A stretch of 64,000 nucleotides of DNA from Dyadobacter sp. 676 (GTDB lineage: Bacteria; Bacteroidota; Bacteroidia; Cytophagales; Spirosomataceae): contig NZ_CP159289.1 of the NCBI RefSeq assembly GCF_040448675.1, positions 1,922,001 to 1,986,000 of the forward strand. The letters run 5' to 3'. Shown in pieces: positions 37,133-47,033 of the stretch (within the stretch, counting starts at the first letter, position 1; each line of letters opens with the position of its first letter). The notes under the pieces were generated by a model, which saw only the letters and a list, made by a program, of their open reading frames with translations, was not told where the DNA came from and did not search any database. Position numbers and translations under genes: made by a program.

Positions 37133-38227
37133 GTGAAATTATTCATAATACCGGCCATTTCCGGCCTGGCGGCAATGGTTATTGCTTGCCAGTCCACCCA
37201 AAACGCCCCCTTTCATTCCGCTAAGGCTGACACTGTCAGTTCAATCGTCCAGCCGGTTTTCATTACCGACACCGTTGCCCACGATACCGACGATCCGGCG
37301 ATCTGGATCAACCCCGCCGATCCCGCCCAAAGCCTGATCATCGGTACGGACAAAGACCAGGACGGCGGCCTGTATGTGTTCGACCTACAAGGCAAATTGC
37401 AGCGCGACAAAACCGTCACCGGCCTGAAACGCCCTGACAATGTCGACGTCGAATATGGCCTGAATCTCGCCGGCAAGCCCACCGACATCGCCGTCACCAC
37501 CGAGCGGTTCACCCACAAGCTGCGCATTTACAGCCTGCCCCACATGCGGCCTGTCGACAATGGTGGTATCGAGGTGTTTGTCGGAGAAACAGGTGAAAAT
37601 ATGCGTGATTTGATGGGTATTGCGCTTTATAAAAGCAAGTCAGACAAAATATACGCCATTGTCGGCCGGAAATCGGGGCCAACCGACGGGACTTATCTTT
37701 GGCAATATTTGCTCGAAGACAATGGCAAAGGCCAGGTAAAAGCATCGCTCGTCCGCAAATTCGGGAAATACAGTGGTCTGAAAGAAATCGAAGCCATTGC
37801 CGTCGACGATCAGTTAGGTTATGTGTATTATTCCGATGAAGGTACGGGCGTCCGCAAATATTACGCCGATCCCGAGAAGGGGAACGAAGAGCTGGCGCTT
37901 TTTGCCACCAGCGGCTTTACCGAAGACCATGAGGGCATTTCCATTTACCAGCTCACGGAAAGTACCGGCTACATTCTCGTTTCGGACCAGGGTGCCAATA
38001 GTTTTCAGATATTTCCAAGAGAAGGAACATCCGGCAAGCCTCATCAACATCCTCTACTGAGAAAAGTGACCGTCAGAGCAAGCCACAGCGACGGCTCCGA
38101 TGTCGTATCTGTTCCCCTCGATGCGCAATTCAAAAATGGTTTGTTCGTAGCTATGAGCGACGATAAAACGTTTCATTTGTACCGCTGGGAAGACATTGCC
38201 GGAAAACATTTGAAATCGATCAGGTAA
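37133..38227 (+). CDS. 3-phytase (beta-propeller phytase), lipoprotein
   Basis: About 364 residues. I chose the GTG at 37133 because it gives a clean lipoprotein leader (KLFIIPAISGLAAMVIAC); an in-frame ATG at 37052 lies inside the palindromic element and would add a non-signal extension. The mature part is a calcium-dependent beta-propeller phytase, releasing phosphate from phytate. Characteristic blocks are DTDDPAIWINPADPAQSLII, GTDKDQDGGLYVFDLQGK, RPDNVDVEYGL, YVYYSDEGTGVRKYYADP, EDHEGISIYQLTESTGYILV and SDQGANSFQIFPREG. It should be anchored in the outer membrane or periplasm. With the upstream TonB receptor and lipoprotein it forms a plausible phytate-phosphorus scavenging unit. Confidence 0.93.
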   Translation: MKLFIIPAISGLAAMVIACQSTQNAPFHSAKADTVSSIVQPVFITDTVAHDTDDPAIWINPADPAQSLIIGTDKDQDGGLYVFDLQGKLQRDKTVTGLKRPDNVDVEYGLNLAGKPTDIAVTTERFTHKLRIYSLPHMRPVDNGGIEVFVGETGENMRDLMGIALYKSKSDKIYAIVGRKSGPTDGTYLWQYLLEDNGKGQVKASLVRKFGKYSGLKEIEAIAVDDQLGYVYYSDEGTGVRKYYADPEKGNEELALFATSGFTEDHEGISIYQLTESTGYILVSDQGANSFQIFPREGTSGKPHQHPLLRKVTVRASHSDGSDVVSVPLDAQFKNGLFVAMSDDKTFHLYRWEDIAGKHLKSIR

Positions 38228-38252
38228 CCGGAGTTGACACTGCGTAAAACAA

Positions 38253-38281
38253 ATAAGCCACCGGAAGTTCCGGAGGCTTAT
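38253..38281. terminator. Probable bidirectional terminator between phytase and susD
   Basis: ATAAGCC-A-CCGG pairs with CCGG-A-GGCTTAT around the short centre AAGTT, with one A-A mismatch. It lies between the convergent phytase and SusD genes. The minus-strand side has a T-rich tail (ATTTGTTTT); the plus side lacks a T run, so it serves the leftward gene better. Confidence 0.5.
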
Positions 38282-38332
38282 CGATTACTATCTACTATTA
38301 AACTGGCTGAGTTTAATGATTAACCTGTTCTG

Positions 38333-39832
38333 CTAATATCCTTTGTTCTGGTTCAGATTGGTGTTGTTGCGGATCTCCGCTGTCGGAATAGGGAAAAGCA
38401 ACTCACGCTCCGTCAAAGTGGGCCCGTAGGAGAATTTGTGCCCGACATAGTTGTCGAATTTTTTGGTAGTTACATTGAATGCCTTCCGCAAACGCGCCAT
38501 ATCGAACCAGGTGATGTTTTCGAAGCACAGTTCGTGCCAGCGTTCTTTCCATACCGCCTCGCGGAATGTGTCTTTGGTGAGCCCGGCCAATGCAGGTAGC
38601 TGCGCCCGGGTGCGGATCGCATTTACCGCCTCATAGGCTTTGGCCGACGGGCCACTTACTTCATTGGAAGCTTCTGCATACATTAGGAGCACATCGGCAT
38701 AGCGGATCACCGGCCAGTTCAGGTCACTGTTGGCCGTGCTGGTTTGGGCCACATTGTCAAAATGTTTGTAGATAAAATAGCCTCCCAGGTCGACTTCCTT
38801 GGTACGGTCGGATTCGTTGGTGAATTTGGTGAAGAAAAATTGCTTCTCCTTCGCACGCAAATCGTTGGGTTCATATGACCTCACAAAATCACCCGTAGCA
38901 TAAATGCCGCCCGTTTCATCGGAATAGGCCGAGATATTTTTGTTGTAAGGGATGATGGAAACCTGCCAGTTGGAAGGAAGTATCTGCGTTTTGAACTGGA
39001 TCATAAAAATGTTTTCCTCCACATTCTTTTTGGCGGGATTATGCAGATCGTCGTAAGAAGCAAACAGTTTGAACTGCTTGGAATCGATTACTTCCTCCGC
39101 TTTTTTGGCAGCCAAATCGTAATAAGCGGCACCTTTCTGCAACGGATAGCCGGCCATTGTCAGATAAACTTTCGCGAGCAGCGATTTCACAGCCCCGGTA
39201 CTCACTTTTCCCGACGCGTCGGTTAGTGGTAAACCGGCGGCTTCCGCGATTTTCAAATCCTCCACAATACGATTGTAAATCTCCTCCGGTGCTGCCGCGG
39301 AAGGCCGCAGTTGCTCCGATTGCAAATCAACAGGATCGAGAATAAGCGGGATATTACCGAACATCTGCACCAGGTTGAAATAATAGAATGCGCGGAGGAA
39401 ATAAGCCTCGCCCATCAGCCGTTTTGCCTCGGCCGCATCCATAGAAATACCGGGTATTTTGGCAATCGACAGGTTCGCATTGGCAATGCCCTTATAATAA
39501 AATTGCCAGTACGACTGTCCATAGCCATTGTCGGAAGTATTCCGAAGGTCTTTCACAAAATAGCTGTTCACAGCCTGGCCAAGATCGGTATTTGCAAGGC
39601 CGGTGGCAAACTCGGTCATCATCCACGTCCCACCACCGAAGCCGCTGTTCATCGGTACACGCAGGTTGGCATAGATCGCATTCACCGAGCTGCGTGCGTG
39701 CTCCGGTTTGGTAAAATAGTTTTCGACCGTAAAATTGCTGGGATCGGATTCATCCAGGAAGTCCGAACAACCTGTCGCCCCGAAAATGCTCAACATGGCG
39801 AGCAAGCCGATTTTCTTTGATATGGTAGTCAT
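38333..39832 (-). CDS. RagB/SusD family nutrient-uptake lipoprotein
   Basis: A 499-residue SusD-type lipoprotein. The leader ends at Cys22 (FGATGC) and the mature protein starts with the familiar SDFLDESDPSNFT. Helical TPR-like parts include AKRLMGEAYFLRAFYYFNLV and the C-terminal AVNAIRTRAQLPALAG, then WKERWHELCFENITWFDMAR and LFPIPTAEIRNNTNLNQNKG. It lies 28 bp downstream of its SusC partner. It is the final gene of a leftward sigma/FecR/SusC/SusD cascade. The glycan is unknown, and no glycosidase is adjacent. Confidence 0.95.
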   Translation of the reverse strand: MTTISKKIGLLAMLSIFGATGCSDFLDESDPSNFTVENYFTKPEHARSSVNAIYANLRVPMNSGFGGGTWMMTEFATGLANTDLGQAVNSYFVKDLRNTSDNGYGQSYWQFYYKGIANANLSIAKIPGISMDAAEAKRLMGEAYFLRAFYYFNLVQMFGNIPLILDPVDLQSEQLRPSAAAPEEIYNRIVEDLKIAEAAGLPLTDASGKVSTGAVKSLLAKVYLTMAGYPLQKGAAYYDLAAKKAEEVIDSKQFKLFASYDDLHNPAKKNVEENIFMIQFKTQILPSNWQVSIIPYNKNISAYSDETGGIYATGDFVRSYEPNDLRAKEKQFFFTKFTNESDRTKEVDLGGYFIYKHFDNVAQTSTANSDLNWPVIRYADVLLMYAEASNEVSGPSAKAYEAVNAIRTRAQLPALAGLTKDTFREAVWKERWHELCFENITWFDMARLRKAFNVTTKKFDNYVGHKFSYGPTLTERELLFPIPTAEIRNNTNLNQNKGY

Positions 39833-39860
39833 TATTATTTTCGGATAAGAGTCATTATTG

Positions 39861-42800
39861 TTACAAACCGATGTTCAGGCCCAGCATAAACACCCGTGGC
39901 TTGGGATAGTCGTACAAACCGAAGCCCTGGTCGAACGGTGAGCCGGAGTTAGACACTTCCGGATCGTAGCCCCTGTATTTAGTAGCCACAAAAAAGTTCT
40001 GTATCGAGGCGTAAGCTCTCAATCTGTCGAGTTTAAGTTTCGAAACAATATCCGCAGGGAAGGTGTAGGCCAGCAAAAGGTTCCGGCCACGGATAAACGA
40101 CGCGTCGGTGACCTTGTGGCTGTCGTTGTTAGTCGTGTAATAGGCGTTAATCGGACGGATCTGCGCGATCGGCGTATTCTGGTTGGTCTCGGTCCAGGCA
40201 TTCAGTACCGTTTTATAGCTGTTCGCGATACCCTGGCGATCCTCCGCCGAGTGGATACTCCTGTCGAGCACGTCGTTGCCGTACATGTATTGCAAGTCGA
40301 CAGTCAATGACCAGTTTTTGTAATTAAATGTGTTCAGGAAAGTCCCGAAACCGTCCGGAATACCTTTTCCTATTATAGTACGGTCATTATCGTTGATAAT
40401 ACCATCCTTGTTGAGGTCGGCATATTTCACGTCGCCCGGCAGCATATTGTATTTCTTAGCTTCTTCCGCTTCGGCCGTCGACCAGGTACCCAAATGCTGT
40501 CTTCCGAAGAATGAACCCACCGGCTCGCCCACACGGATCACCGTCGCGCCCGAGAAGATGTCGCTACCGCCGGAAAGCGCCAACACTTTGTTTTTGTTCA
40601 CAGAAATATTGAATGTGGTGCTCCATGAGAAATTGTCGGTACGGATATTCGTCGAATTCACGGCAAATTCAATTCCCTTATTTTCCATGCTTCCGATATT
40701 GGTAAAAATGCTGCTGTAACCGCTGCTCAATGGAAGCGGCGCGTCCAGAAGCATATCATTTACTTTTCTGCGGTACAGGTCGAGTTCGAAGCTCAGGCGG
40801 TTGGAGAACAGGCCCAATTCAACACCGAAGTCGACTTGCTGGGTCTTTTCCCATTGCAGGTTCGGGTTCGCCATCCTGGCGATACCGGTACCGATATTGC
40901 GTGAGCCATTGAAAATCACGCTGTAATCGATCACCCCGGAAACGTTGTTGGCCATACCCGCCAATGCGCGGTAAGCAGGAATCTCGGAATTACCGGTCGC
41001 GCCATAGCTCGCCCGGATTTTCAAATTGGAAATCGCAGGGACACTTTTCATAAATTCCTCTTCCGTTACGCGCCACGCAACCGCCGCCGACGGGAAGAAT
41101 GCGTACCGGTTGGCCGCACCGAATTTGGAAGAACCGTCGATACGCCCTGTGAATGTCACGAGGTATTTGTTCATCAGGCCGTAGTTGATCCGTGCGAAGT
41201 AGGAGTTCAGACCGTATGCAGTTCCTTCCGACTGCGGTGCCTGCGGGCTCGCACCGGCACCAAGGTTATTGAACTGGAAATAGGTATCGTCAAATCCCTG
41301 AGTAATCGCCTGGTTTTCGAAACGGTCCACATGCTGCCACGACAAACCCAGCATCGCATTCACCGAATGGATTCTCGCGAAATCTTTGTTGTAAGTCAGG
41401 TAATTCTCGAACTGCCACGAATTGTACCGGTTGTTGATCACGCTCGCATCGCCATTGTTGGAAATGTATTGCAAGCCTTTGGCCGCGAAATAGTCCCGGC
41501 GCTGGTTGATCACGTTGGTTCCGACGGTCGTCCGGAATTCGAGCCCTTTGGCGAGCGCAATGCTCGCGTACATATTGCCCAGCATCGTTTGCGTGCGCAG
41601 GTAGAACAGGCGCTCGCTCGCTACGCGCAACGGGTTATCGCCACCTTCCATACCCGGATAGTCGCGGTTGCTGGCCCACGCACCGTTGTCATATTTAACG
41701 GGAATAATCGGCAATGCTTCCAGCACCTGGCGCATGGTGGTGATACCGCCGCCGCCAAGCTGGTCGATCTGCTTCTCGTTCTGGTCGGTATAGCCGAGCG
41801 TACCGCCTACTTTCAGCCAGGGTTTGATTTGTGTATCGAAAACAAAACGGCCAGCGAAGCGCTTCTGCCACGACTCGCGCACGATACCGTTTTCGTTGCG
41901 ATAATTCAGGAATGCGCCGTAGGTGCCCTTCTCATTACCGCCGGTAAAACCAAGCTGGTGATTCTGGGTAAATGCCTTCTGGAACATTACATCCTGCCAG
42001 TCGGTATCATAGAGCGGATTCCCGTTCGAATCGAACAGGCGTGGGTTCGTGCGTTTCAGCTTCGGGTCGGTATACTTGGTGCCGGTGGCCCAGCCCACAG
42101 GATCGTACTTGGCCGCATTCGCATAAATGGTCTCTTCCACCGCGAGGAATTCTTTCGAATTCAATACTTCCAGTTTTTTGGGGGCGACGCCGATGCTGAA
42201 ATCGGAATCGTACGTTACACGGCCACCACCCGCCACGCCACGCTTGGTGGTTACGAGAATTACCCCGTTCGCACCGCGGGCACCATAGATAGCCGTGGAC
42301 GACGCGTCCTTCAACACCTCGATCGAAGCGATGTCGTTCGGGTTGAGGTAATCGATGGGCGTACTGCCGTTTTGAAGGTCCACTGCATTCAGGATCACCC
42401 CATCGATCACATAAAGCGGGTTATTGGAAACACTGATGGAGCTGGCCCCTCGAATGCGTATGTTGGCGCGCCCGCCGGGACGGCCGGAGTTCGACGATAC
42501 ATTGACCCCGGTAATACGTCCGGAAAGTCCCTGGTTCAGGGACGAAGCCGGACGTTCCTGCAATACATCGGCCTTGATTGTACCCACGGCGCCGGTAAGG
42601 TCGGATTTTTTGACAGTACCATAACCTACCACGACCACTTCTTCCAGTGCATTTTCATCAGGTACGAGCTTAATGTCGATTACCGATTGGTTGCCGACCG
42701 GAACTTCCTGGGACTTATATCCGACAAAACTAAAAACCAGCACATTCTGGCCGCCATCCGGCACTTCGAGCGAAAACTCGCCCTCCGCTCCGGTAGAAGT

Positions 42801-43355
42801 TCCGCGTTGCGTCCCTTTGAGCAATACACTCACACCCGGCAATGCGCCGCCTGCTTCGTCGGTTACCTTTCCTTTAACTGTTCTTTCGACGACCATTTGC
42901 GCTGCCTGACCGGCCGACGCCACCAAACTGCCCGTTGCCTGCGTCTCCGGCAAATTCATCGCCTCATCCTTGACCTCTTTCACGGGCATGGCTTCCTTTG
43001 CCTTGCTCTCGGTAATGACAAAAGTATTTTTCCTTGTCCGCTTGTACTTCAATCCATTCTGCCCCAGCAGCAAGTCGAGGTTCCTTTCGATCGGCAGGCT
43101 GAGGTCCAGGCTGCTGGAAGCTACATTTACCGAACCTACCAGACGGTCTTCAAAGATGATTTCCACGCCGTAATGCCGTTGCAAGTCCAGCAATACGTTT
43201 TTAAGCTTCATTTCCTGGCCTATGTAAGCATGGTTCCTGGCCGGCGTCGACGCAAAGGCAATGACCTGTGAATGCACGACCCGCGAGGATTGCGTCATCA
43301 ACACAATCCCGATCGCCACCCATTGCTTGGCTGATAGCGTAAGATTCATAATCAA
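39861..43355 (-). CDS. SusC-type TonB-dependent receptor with STN signalling domain
   Basis: A 1164-residue outer-membrane transporter and signal transducer. After the signal sequence, an STN (secretin/TonB N-terminal) domain runs to about residue 115 (KNVLLDLQRHYGVEIIFEDR, QNGLKYKRTRKNTFVITE). A carboxypeptidase-regulatory-like domain follows (VKGKVTDEAGGALPGVSVLL), then the TonB box region EEVVVVGYGTVKKSDLTGAV. The plug has NIRIRGASSISVSNNPLYVI and SIEVLKDASSTAIYGARGAN. The barrel ends RVFMLGLNIGL. The STN domain touches the FecR anti-sigma protein encoded next door, so substrate binding should relieve the ECF sigma factor. Complete, no frame break. Confidence 0.96.
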   Translation of the reverse strand: MIMNLTLSAKQWVAIGIVLMTQSSRVVHSQVIAFASTPARNHAYIGQEMKLKNVLLDLQRHYGVEIIFEDRLVGSVNVASSSLDLSLPIERNLDLLLGQNGLKYKRTRKNTFVITESKAKEAMPVKEVKDEAMNLPETQATGSLVASAGQAAQMVVERTVKGKVTDEAGGALPGVSVLLKGTQRGTSTGAEGEFSLEVPDGGQNVLVFSFVGYKSQEVPVGNQSVIDIKLVPDENALEEVVVVGYGTVKKSDLTGAVGTIKADVLQERPASSLNQGLSGRITGVNVSSNSGRPGGRANIRIRGASSISVSNNPLYVIDGVILNAVDLQNGSTPIDYLNPNDIASIEVLKDASSTAIYGARGANGVILVTTKRGVAGGGRVTYDSDFSIGVAPKKLEVLNSKEFLAVEETIYANAAKYDPVGWATGTKYTDPKLKRTNPRLFDSNGNPLYDTDWQDVMFQKAFTQNHQLGFTGGNEKGTYGAFLNYRNENGIVRESWQKRFAGRFVFDTQIKPWLKVGGTLGYTDQNEKQIDQLGGGGITTMRQVLEALPIIPVKYDNGAWASNRDYPGMEGGDNPLRVASERLFYLRTQTMLGNMYASIALAKGLEFRTTVGTNVINQRRDYFAAKGLQYISNNGDASVINNRYNSWQFENYLTYNKDFARIHSVNAMLGLSWQHVDRFENQAITQGFDDTYFQFNNLGAGASPQAPQSEGTAYGLNSYFARINYGLMNKYLVTFTGRIDGSSKFGAANRYAFFPSAAVAWRVTEEEFMKSVPAISNLKIRASYGATGNSEIPAYRALAGMANNVSGVIDYSVIFNGSRNIGTGIARMANPNLQWEKTQQVDFGVELGLFSNRLSFELDLYRRKVNDMLLDAPLPLSSGYSSIFTNIGSMENKGIEFAVNSTNIRTDNFSWSTTFNISVNKNKVLALSGGSDIFSGATVIRVGEPVGSFFGRQHLGTWSTAEAEEAKKYNMLPGDVKYADLNKDGIINDNDRTIIGKGIPDGFGTFLNTFNYKNWSLTVDLQYMYGNDVLDRSIHSAEDRQGIANSYKTVLNAWTETNQNTPIAQIRPINAYYTTNNDSHKVTDASFIRGRNLLLAYTFPADIVSKLKLDRLRAYASIQNFFVATKYRGYDPEVSNSGSPFDQGFGLYDYPKPRVFMLGLNIGL

Positions 43356-43369
43356 TTGGTTTGGAATAA

Positions 43370-44386
43370 TTAATTGTTCGTTAAAAGGATTGTAGCGCCG
43401 CTTTGCTCGACTCTGAGGTCAAGCACTTCCGAGATCGTCTTCAAAAGTTCTTCCGCATTTCTGGTCTTGAAATTGCCGGTGATCGACCGTTGGGCGATGC
43501 TGGAATCGGACAGGCTCACTTTTTGTCCGAAATTCTCTTCGATCATCGCCAGTATTTCTCCCACGGGTGTGCCGTTGAACACGTATCGTTGCTCCGTCCA
43601 GGGAGCGAATGCTTTGATGTCCTGCTTCTTTTCCAGCTGCACCGCGCCTTCCCGGTCTAGGAATGCGAGGTCGCCGGGCTCCATCATAACCTCTTTCCGC
43701 TGATTGTTCTGCGAATAATCGATGCGGACACTGCCGGATTTCAGGGCGACCTTCGTGCCCCGGGGCCTTGCAAATACCGAGAATGTGGTACCGAGCACTT
43801 CTACCCGGAACTCGTCCGATGTTTTTACCACAAAACGCTTGTGATCGATGGTATGGCTCACCGAAAACTCTGCTTCGCCTCCCAGGCTCACCTCGCGCAC
43901 ATCACCCCAAAAACCCAGTCTCGGTACTTTCAGTCTGGAATTCGAATTCAATGCGACGCGGCTTCCGTCTTCGAGGTATACGTCGGTGGTCTGCCCGTAG
44001 GCCGTCTGATAGGATTTGTATAGGATCGGGTCGCGAAACCACCAGCCACAACTTACCAGCACCGTCACCGAAGCTGCTACCAGCCAGAAACGGTTACTGC
44101 GGCGCCCGAACCAGGAAGGCAAACGTTCCTCCTCCACCTCCTCCGTCTTTCCCTCCTCTATTACTTCTTCCATACCCGAATCCAGCCTGTGAAGCAGGTT
44201 CGTCAGTGCCGCATCCTGATCCGGAACAAACTGGGGCGATTTGGTTTCGTATTCCAGCAGCCATTGATGAAATGTTTCGAGGTTCTGCTTCCGGACGATC
44301 CAGTCCTCCACAAGCTGCCTTTCGAGCGGATTGGCGCGACCCGCCAGATACTCGAAAAGGGTATATTTCGATATAGTTTTTTCCAT
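43370..44386 (-). CDS. FecR family anti-sigma factor
   Basis: About 338 residues from ATG 44386 (MEKTISKYTLFEYLAGRANP). An in-frame ATG at 44500 overlaps the sigma-factor gene and is less likely. The cytoplasmic N-terminal part (LVEDWIVRKQNLETFHQWLL) is the sigma-binding region. One membrane helix lies at about 93-113 (FWLVAASVTVLVSCGWW). The periplasmic FecR domain has VYLEDGSRVALNSNSRLKVP and REVSLGGEAEFSVSHTIDHK, then a C-terminal STN-like tail (GEILAMIEENFGQKVSLSDS). It is 14 bp upstream of its SusC gene. It holds the sigma factor inactive until the SusC STN domain signals. Confidence 0.95.
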   Translation of the reverse strand: MEKTISKYTLFEYLAGRANPLERQLVEDWIVRKQNLETFHQWLLEYETKSPQFVPDQDAALTNLLHRLDSGMEEVIEEGKTEEVEEERLPSWFGRRSNRFWLVAASVTVLVSCGWWFRDPILYKSYQTAYGQTTDVYLEDGSRVALNSNSRLKVPRLGFWGDVREVSLGGEAEFSVSHTIDHKRFVVKTSDEFRVEVLGTTFSVFARPRGTKVALKSGSVRIDYSQNNQRKEVMMEPGDLAFLDREGAVQLEKKQDIKAFAPWTEQRYVFNGTPVGEILAMIEENFGQKVSLSDSSIAQRSITGNFKTRNAEELLKTISEVLDLRVEQSGATILLTNN

Positions 44387-44457
44387 TTGTGTTCGGTTTA
44401 CAAAATTGACGAGGCCCCACGGGACCGGGCTTCCGGGCCAGGCCTCCACGGCCGGCA

Positions 44458-45123
44458 TTAGAGGATACTCAAAATGGTGAGACACAGCGAAATCATCCAT
44501 TCGCCATGGAGGGCGGAGCGAAGGTGCTTCAATGCCTTGGAGATATGTACTTCTACTGTTTTGGGCGAAATGTGTAGCTCATCCGCTATTTCATGGTATT
44601 TCTTGTTCTCGAAACGGCTCAGCAGGAACACTTTCTGGCACTGCATGGGTAGCCGCGCAATCACTTCATTGACTTTCAGATAGAGATTATTATAATGGAT
44701 TTCGGCATCAGGCTGCTGATGATAGGTGGAGATCGGATGCTCCTCGTTCATTTCAAGAGTATCGGTCTTTCCGAACTCCCGACGCATATACGTATAGCAT
44801 TCGTTACGCACGGAACGAAACAGGTAGCTGGTATAGGACGTCGTGATGTTCTCGTATGCCTTCGTGCGGTAAAACTGGAAGAACACCTCGCTTACCAGAT
44901 CCTCCGCAATTTGTTTGGAATACACAAACCGCACCGCGTGGCTGCAAAGCGGGTTATAATACCGCTTGAACAGCAGTTCCAGACCCTTCCCCGGATTTTG
45001 TTCAAAAGCCGATTTCAGAAAGGTAGCAGAATCAATCTCACTTACAGGCGCCTTGCCTTCGTGTACAGGGGACACAAATGGCCCAGGGCGCTTCGTTTCC
45101 GGGTTAAGCAAAGGATCGTGCAT
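44458..45123 (-). CDS. ECF-type RNA polymerase sigma-70 factor
   Basis: A 221-residue alternative sigma factor. Region 2 is seen in GLELLFKRYYNPLCSHAVRF and AEDLVSEVFFQFYRTKAYEN, with a core-binding helix and -10 recognition. Region 4 is VIARLPMQCQKVFLLSRFEN then YHEIADELHISPKTVEVHIS, a helix-turn-helix for -35 recognition. The N-terminal 35 residues are an extra tail with no clear family signal, and the C-terminus is hydrophobic (ISLCLTILSIL). It is the first gene of the cascade and is controlled by the FecR gene that follows. It should direct transcription of the adjacent SusCD. Confidence 0.94.
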   Translation of the reverse strand: MHDPLLNPETKRPGPFVSPVHEGKAPVSEIDSATFLKSAFEQNPGKGLELLFKRYYNPLCSHAVRFVYSKQIAEDLVSEVFFQFYRTKAYENITTSYTSYLFRSVRNECYTYMRREFGKTDTLEMNEEHPISTYHQQPDAEIHYNNLYLKVNEVIARLPMQCQKVFLLSRFENKKYHEIADELHISPKTVEVHISKALKHLRSALHGEWMISLCLTILSIL

Positions 45124-45243
45124 TGAGTGTCTGTTCGTATGTAATAATTAAAAGACTTTCTTGCATTTAAAATCCCTTACCCTTGATTTAAAAAAACTAA
45201 AACTTTTTTAAGTGCTATCCCGACACTTACAAGCCCTAAAAAC

Positions 45244-45279
45244 AAAAAGGCTGCCATTCCCGCGAATAGCAGCCTTTTT
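45244..45279 (-). terminator. Intrinsic terminator after the GMC oxidoreductase gene
   Basis: AAAAAGGCTGC pairs with GCAGCCTTTTT across a 14-base middle that itself pairs partly (ATTC with GAAT). A and T runs on both sides allow action on either strand. It is 21 bp past the leftward GMC gene stop and also lies upstream of the sigma-factor gene. Confidence 0.85.
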
Positions 45280-45299
45280 CTACAAGTAATTATTTTCGG

Positions 45300-47012
45300 T
45301 TACAAATTCTTCGCCTTCATTTGCTTCACCGCATAATCGGCGGCGCGGGCCGAAAGGGCCATATAGGTAAGCGAGGGATTCTGTGTAGAAGTCGACGTCA
45401 TGCAAGCGCCGTCGGTCACGAACACATTCTTGCAATGGTGCAGCTGGTTCCATTTGTTGAGCAACGACGTTTTCGGGTCTTTGCCCATGCGTACGCCGCC
45501 CATTTCGTGGATATCGTTGCCGGGGTTACGATGATTGTCGTGGGTTTTGACGTTCGTGAAGCCTGCTTTGGTAAACATTTCGCTCACCTGTTCCATGTAA
45601 TCCCTGATCATCTTCTCGTCGTTGTCGTCATAATCGACGGAGATCCTCAGCTTGGGCATTCCGAACGGATCTTTTTCATTCTTATCGAGGGCCACGAAGT
45701 TACTTTCTTTGGGAATTGTCTCACCCATCATGTGCGAGCCAACGCTCCAGTTACCATATTTCGTCTCGTGCAATCCGGCTTTCAGCGATTCACCGAGGCC
45801 GTTTCGATCGTTGTAGGTAATGCGGCTGGCACCGAAACCTGCTGCGTAGCCTCTCAAAAAGTCGGTCTCCTGCTTGTAAACATTTCGGAAACGCGGAATG
45901 TAGCCGCCATTCGGTCGACGGCCGTCGGTCGTCGAGTCGAGGAAACCTTCGTACTCGCCGGAAACGGTGGCGCGGTAATTGTGAAATGCGATATACTTGC
46001 CCAGCAGGCCGTTGTCGTTACCGAGCCCGTTGGGAAAACGGCTCGACGTCGAGTTCAGCAACACCAGATTGGAGTTCAATGCGGACGCATTCAGAAAGAT
46101 GATATCGGCATAGAACTCGATCATTTGCCTGGTATTCGCATCGATTACGCGCACACCCGAAGCCTTTTGCTTTTTGTCGTCGTAAATGATCGAATGCACC
46201 ACCGAATGCGGGCGGAGCGTCATATTGCCCGTTTTCATCGCCCACGGAATGGTGGAAGCATTGCTGCTGAAATACCCTCCGAACGGGCACCCGCGCTCGC
46301 AGATCGTCCGGTGCTGGCATTTGGCACGCCCCTGATCGAGGTGTATCTGCTGCGGAGCGGTAATATGCGCGGCACGGCCGATGATAATGTGACGGTCCCT
46401 GTATTGTTTCGCAACCTGCTCTTTGAAATACTTCTCCACGCAGTTGAGTTCATGCGGGGGCAGGAACTCGCCGTCAGGCAATGCGTCGATGCCGTCTTTA
46501 TTACCGGTAATACCCGCGAACTTCTCCACATGGCTGTACCAGGGCGCCAGGTCGTCGTAACCGATCGGCCATTCTACGGCGAACTTGTCGCGAGCCGGCC
46601 CTTCGAAGTCGTACTTGCTCCAGCGCTGCGTCTGCCGCGCCCAGAGCAGCGATTTGCCGCCCACCTGATAGCCTCTTAGCCAGTCGAAAGGCTTTTCCTG
46701 AATGTAGGGATGCTCGTTATCCTTCGCGAAAAAGTGCATCGACGATTCCTTGAAATTATAGCAGCGTGCCGCAATCGGGTTGGCATCGGCTATCTCCTTC
46801 GGAAGCCGTTCGCGATGCTCGAATTCCCAGGGCATCATGTTCGTGGTGGGATAGTCCTTGATGTGCTGTACATCCCGGCCACGTTCTAGTACGAGGGTTT
46901 TCAATCCTTTTTCGGTCAGCTCCTTCGCCGACCAGCCACCGCTAATCCCCGAGCCAATCACAATGGCGTCGTAGGTGCGTGCTTTTTTACTATCAATATT
47001 TATGTTTGCCAT
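45300..47012 (-). CDS. GMC family oxidoreductase (large subunit type)
   Basis: A 570-residue glucose-methanol-choline oxidoreductase. The FAD-binding strand YDAIVIGSGISGGWSAKELT is at about 14-33, then LVLERGRD. GMC parts include GGKSLLWARQTQRWSKYDFE, ANPIAARCYNFKE, CERGCPFGGYFSSNASTIPW and the C-terminal NPSLTYMALSARAADYAVKQ with the active-site region HEMGGVRMGKDPKTS nearby. It lacks a signal peptide of its own; paired with a Tat-exported small subunit (next gene) it could be co-exported through that partner. It belongs to the gluconate 2-dehydrogenase/glucoside 3-dehydrogenase-like subgroup. The substrate is a sugar or sugar acid by inference. Confidence 0.93.
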   Translation of the reverse strand: MANINIDSKKARTYDAIVIGSGISGGWSAKELTEKGLKTLVLERGRDVQHIKDYPTTNMMPWEFEHRERLPKEIADANPIAARCYNFKESSMHFFAKDNEHPYIQEKPFDWLRGYQVGGKSLLWARQTQRWSKYDFEGPARDKFAVEWPIGYDDLAPWYSHVEKFAGITGNKDGIDALPDGEFLPPHELNCVEKYFKEQVAKQYRDRHIIIGRAAHITAPQQIHLDQGRAKCQHRTICERGCPFGGYFSSNASTIPWAMKTGNMTLRPHSVVHSIIYDDKKQKASGVRVIDANTRQMIEFYADIIFLNASALNSNLVLLNSTSSRFPNGLGNDNGLLGKYIAFHNYRATVSGEYEGFLDSTTDGRRPNGGYIPRFRNVYKQETDFLRGYAAGFGASRITYNDRNGLGESLKAGLHETKYGNWSVGSHMMGETIPKESNFVALDKNEKDPFGMPKLRISVDYDDNDEKMIRDYMEQVSEMFTKAGFTNVKTHDNHRNPGNDIHEMGGVRMGKDPKTSLLNKWNQLHHCKNVFVTDGACMTSTSTQNPSLTYMALSARAADYAVKQMKAKNL

Positions 47013-47033
47013 AGTTTCGATTAATGGAGGAAA

